A stretch of 64,000 nt of DNA from positions 28,995,206 through 29,059,205 of the forward strand of contig NC_045139.1 in the NCBI RefSeq assembly GCF_008831285.2. The letters run 5' to 3'. Shown piece by piece: positions 60,336 to 64,000 of this stretch. This stretch comes from Nymphaea colorata. Its lineage: Eukaryota; Streptophyta; Magnoliopsida; Nymphaeales; Nymphaeaceae. Made by a program: the position numbers and the translations under genes. Each line of letters begins with the position of its first letter. Within the stretch, counting starts at the first letter, position 1. The notes under the pieces are model-generated. The model was not told where the DNA came from. It did no database searches and saw only the letters and a list, made by a program, of their open reading frames with translations.

Positions 60336-62160
60336 ATCCGGTTTAATAAAAGTTGCTTGATTCAGCCATCTCTCTCTCTGGTTTCTTATCTTTTTTCTGA
60401 CTTTTTGTTTTCCTTCTGATTAACCTCCACTCAATTTTGTTAATGAATTCACATTATATATTATAGGACATAGTAGTGCAGATGGTTCCTATATAGTCTA
60501 GATGATTGATTGATTGATTGATTCTATCTGACCAAGCATCTTTTCATAGTGTTTGTTAATTAATTAACTTGAAGCACACGAACCCCATTGAAGGATGCTC
60601 GAATCGCCAGCCAACTTGCAACCATAAAGATGTGAAAGGTCGTCTTTGTTTGTAAGAAAACAAAATCGAGGGCGTGTTTTATGGCTAGTGTTGTTCATTT
60701 TTAGTTTATTAAAGGGTTCCGGGAACCAAGTAGCCAAAAAATTCGGGATAAGAATCACGTAGAAAGATTTTCAGGCTGACTTTGGAACGACATTTCAAGA
60801 GAGAACTCGACGTTCACGTGCGGGTTCTGGGAGTCCAGTGGCATATGCAAACGCACCGAGGAACATAATGTCCTTCGCCAAATTTAATGGAAGGCCGGAA
60901 CGCAACTGTCCTGTCCTGTAGTCACAGTGTTATGGGAAAATGCCTTCCAAGGCCACTTATTGCTGCTTGAATGAAAGAGGGTCCACATTTGGATGATTTT
61001 TGAGATGACTTTCTACACACCAAAAGAGTCGAGAGACAGGCACTCAAATGGAGTTAGCTTGAGCGCCACAGTCCTACAAGTTCACGGGGCCATTGCTATG
61101 TCTCTATAAGAAAGAGGACAACTGGCTTCCGATTGGCCTTACTATCGAAAAGAATTGCCTGGACAGGAGCCTTGCAGCTTTTGGCAGACCAGTGTCATCC
61201 AAATGGAAAGAGGTGACGGTGACAATTCGGAAATTGTCTTCAATTTTTACCTCGCCGGCCAATTGTGTTGTGCTCCACGGTGACAATTCATATGAAAGAT
61301 GCAATTTCTCCCAAATCATCTCCATTCCCGCCTTGTATGATCGTTGAAATCGTCCCCAGCATTTTATGCCATTTTATTTTGCTGGCTGAAAAGTAGGACC
61401 AGCTTTAAAAAACATTGAAATCGGACATAAATTTGTCAAAACCAAGGTGGGTTGCCTTCATACGCTCTAGTTGAAGAAGCCACGACAAAGATTTCACTAA
61501 TGTGCTCAATATATCCATTACAATAGCCTGGAGAATGTTGCTTTAGAATGTGTTTTCTTATTACAGAATGTTCTGGCCTTGTATTGTTTTTCGTTTATTA
61601 AGCACAAGTCTCTGCAAAGATTCTCAAAATTATTTGCCCTCTTGTATCAAACTTCCACTTATAAAATGTTGTCCATCTATTAGAAGAGCATGAACTGGAA
61701 AGATAAAAGCCAGTTTGATCTCAAGTTTTCTGGACAGACAGATCACATCGTATGGTTAGTTCCATGATAAGGTGCAGACGTATTGGGATCTTTTTGTTTT
61801 TTTTGTCAATGAGCATTTAGCTATAGATTTTTGCAATTAAACAGGAAACAACTTCTTAATGTGACCAGGTTGGCACATAACGGACTCACAAGGTCTTTGG
61901 TGACGCCAAATTTCTGACGCCTACTTGTGTATATTGATGAAACACGGTTGGGTCATTTGATGTGTATATACATGCTATATATACGGAATGCCGCCTTGTG
62001 TATATTGATGGAATGATGAATGAGATATTCGGGCAGTTTGTTGAGTTGCTTACTGTAATATGTTGTATTCACATCTAAATCCGGCTTTTAGACGGGACAA
62101 CCGAACTGCATTACAATATATCATAATATGCTAAGAACTGACTTATAAAATGAATAGAGA
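54461..62160. other. intergenic, no gene seen
   Basis: About 7.7 kb without a supportable gene. Includes GA (about 55639-55661) and CT (60303-60332) microsatellites, a GATT repeat near 60505-60522, and several poly-A/T runs. Frames up to 143 codons (54498-54929) lack any recognisable motif. Confidence 0.5.
60303..60332. repeat. (CT)n microsatellite
   Basis: About fifteen CT dinucleotides in a row. Confidence 0.9.
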
Positions 62161-62161
62161 T

Positions 62162-62301
62162 GGGATATAGGATATTTGTTTAAAACCAAATCCAAATTTG
62201 AAGCCGAATCTGATTCCAGTTGGGACTTTTATCTATATCTGATTCTTTTGAAGAAGCAGCTCAATCAGACATCCGATCTGAAATGAATTTATTGACATCC
62301 C
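62162..62301. mobile_element. left-truncated copy of the 42.7-kb hAT-like element
   Basis: GGATATAGGATATTTGTTTAAAA- matches 42863-42885, and the unit ends TTGACATCCC like the right end of the element at 42660-43055. The left terminus is missing. Confidence 0.5.
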
Positions 62302-63541
62302 TATTTGTTATGACAAACTTTTCACTCATTTTTCCATATTCTCAGTGACTGTTTGGTTTAAGGAGCATCGTCAAACGACTTTTCATAATGTAAAACCTGC
62401 TTGCGTTGATCAGGAAAGTCATAGGGACTTTGCAGCGTCCATAATCACCCATTGGGGATCTCCAATTGTTCTGAATCTGAGATCCTGATGTGGGATTGCA
62501 TGTATCTCCAATTCACCGGATGCATGAGCTGAAGGTTATTCCACCATTCAAACAAGACCCCAAGCTCTCCCCCTTCCACTTGGGATGTGTCGGTAATAGG
62601 TGGTCGGATCACTACAGGCTTCAACTTGCATGTATAACCTATCCCTTTTTTTGGTTAGCTGGTCCGATAACTTGCATGTATAACCTATCCCTTTTTTTGG
62701 TATAGGTCCATAGTGTCCTGCTCGTCGAGCTAGTGACGCACCACACAAATGTTGAAGTGTGGAGCTTGGTCTATACTTGATAGTCTTTCTTAATTTCCTC
62801 TTTGCGGACTTTGACCTAATTTCATGTTTATGAAACTGCATTTTGGTTTGTGGTTTGTACTTAGAAATTTCCTACCATAATGAAAACTGCTATGTATGGC
62901 GGTCGGCCGTGAACATAAGGGAACATTGTCTCCAAATCAAGTAAATCTTTGTAGCGCCTCCCAAAGGATGGGAGCTACCTCCCTCCCAGCAGCCGTTTAT
63001 TGGCACTTGACAGTTCTAACTGTGCTGTTTGAAGCCATCCCTAGCTTTTTCAAATTGAAAATTGCAAAGCTGTCAATTTAAGATTCCCTTTGACCCCTAG
63101 ATCTGCGGATCTCTAGTGTGAAAGTTCATGTCAAGATTTGAGATCTGTGGCGGTGCAAACGCAGCCACAAGAACCGTGAGAACTAGAGCTCTCCCCTCCG
63201 TAAGTAGCTGCTAGCCTATGAAAAGCTATAGATTTCAACTACTAGACTCAGATCGCATCGAAACGAGGATCGTTCTTTAATCCAAAATATGAGAAAAAAG
63301 GAAAATGAAACCTTGAGGGCAATTGCATCGCTGCAATATTCTAACAGTTTATGTATCACTTAAAACATCAAGAGCCAAAGGCAATCGAGAAGCTAATTTC
63401 TTCTGACCATGCAAATGCCACTTCGTTGCAGCAAAACAGGAAGCCCATGAGAATGCGCAACGAAGGAAGCTCACAAGGCCATCAACCGGAACATGGAAGG
63501 AAACAAGAGAAAAAGAAGAACAACAAAGAGAAACGGACTAA
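62302..63541. other. intergenic, downstream of the GASA gene
   Basis: Non-coding, with a 46-bp tandem duplication at 62623-62705. The part just below 63542 is presumably the GASA 3' untranslated region. Confidence 0.5.
62623..62705. repeat. 46-bp tandem duplication
   Basis: AACTTGCATGTATAACCTAT plus the following T-run occurs at 62623 and again at 62669; the second copy is partial. Confidence 0.95.
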
Positions 63542-63723
63542 TTAAGGGCACTTGGGTCCTCCCCTCTTGGTCTTCCAGTTGTTGTAGCAAGGGCAGATCT
63601 GTTTGTTGCCATAGAAACCAGGGGGCACACACAGGCACTTGTTGCAGCACTTGTTGCAGAAGAAGAGGCAAGGCTTCTTGTACTGAGTCTGGCTGCATCT
63701 ATACTGGCACTTCCCAGGGCACT
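63542..63723 (-). CDS. GASA/snakin cysteine-rich peptide, last exon (partial gene)
   Basis: Encodes the C-terminal GASA domain, 59 residues ending GGPKCP and a stop. The twelve cysteines follow the family spacing exactly: C-3-C-3-C-8-C-3-C-2-CC-2-C-1-C-11-C-1-C-12-C. The exon begins after an AG acceptor at 63724, splitting a codon just before the first cysteine, which is a usual intron position in this family. The signal peptide and variable region lie in upstream exons; none was found between 63724 and 64000, so they fall outside the window. Family members are secreted peptides linked to gibberellin response, redox balance, growth and antimicrobial defence. The member cannot be identified from this exon. 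Confidence 0.93.
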
Positions 63724-64000
63724 CTGCATCCAAAAAGTAGCATCCCAATTAAACTACAACAAAAAGCAGGCCAGATCTATGATCTATCTCGCCCTTAAAA
63801 ATGGATCCAAAATTTTCAAACTTAGAGATGGTCTTATTGCTATATATATAATGGTTAAGAACTACTGTCAAGAGCTTATAATTTCGTGCACCAAGTTCCA
63901 TATACCTTGTGTCTCCATGGACCATGTTCCTATTTATTACTAGAGATTCCAGTGGCGCCTTAGATCTAGGACTATATAATATATATATATATATATATCG
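63724..64000 (-). other. intron of the GASA gene (partial)
   Basis: Ends TTTGGATGCAG before the exon. The rest is AT-rich with no exon-like frame and includes an AT microsatellite near the window edge (about 63974-63998). Confidence 0.6.

Overview
The window is nuclear DNA from a flowering plant. It is AT-rich and intron-bearing, and it carries plant-only gene families (subgroup-1 R2R3-MYB, ZF-HD homeobox, GASA/snakin), a plant Ty1/copia element primed by initiator tRNA-Met, and many small hAT-like and Tourist-like relics and microsatellites. I cannot name the species or family from sequence alone. All calls come from reading the sequence; no database search was run.

Layout. 1-9990: gene-free, with microsatellites and a perfect hairpin near 3.1 kb. 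9991-11534 (minus): an intact three-exon R2R3-MYB gene with a TATA box. 11.7-24.3 kb: gene-poor, with small inverted-repeat elements, an 84-bp (TA)n tract and an adjoining GC-rich promoter-like island. 24.3-28.0 kb: a segmental tandem duplication of unknown content, followed by a 674-bp hAT-like element. 30602-36314 (minus): a complete but decayed copia element with 230-bp LTRs, a CTTCT target duplication, primer-binding site and polypurine tract. Its leader contains a rearranged, apparently intronless, antisense fragment of the nuclear gene for the mitochondrial AAA protein ATAD3. 37.4-46.5 kb: mostly non-coding, with an orphan ORF, a possible 5' exon and hAT-like elements. 46.5-47.9 kb: a diverged tandem array with units of about 308-332 bp. 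49344-50095 (minus): a ZF-HD gene whose zinc-finger and homeodomain halves lie in different frames, separated by a run of seven G. 50.4-63.5 kb: gene-poor. 63542-63723 (minus): the last exon of a GASA/snakin gene whose 5' part lies beyond the window.

The three host genes (two transcription factors and a cysteine-rich secreted peptide) are far apart and independently transcribed; nothing shows that they act in one pathway. The most unusual structure is the copia element carrying antisense ATAD3 sequence. The ZF-HD frameshift most needs checking against raw reads.
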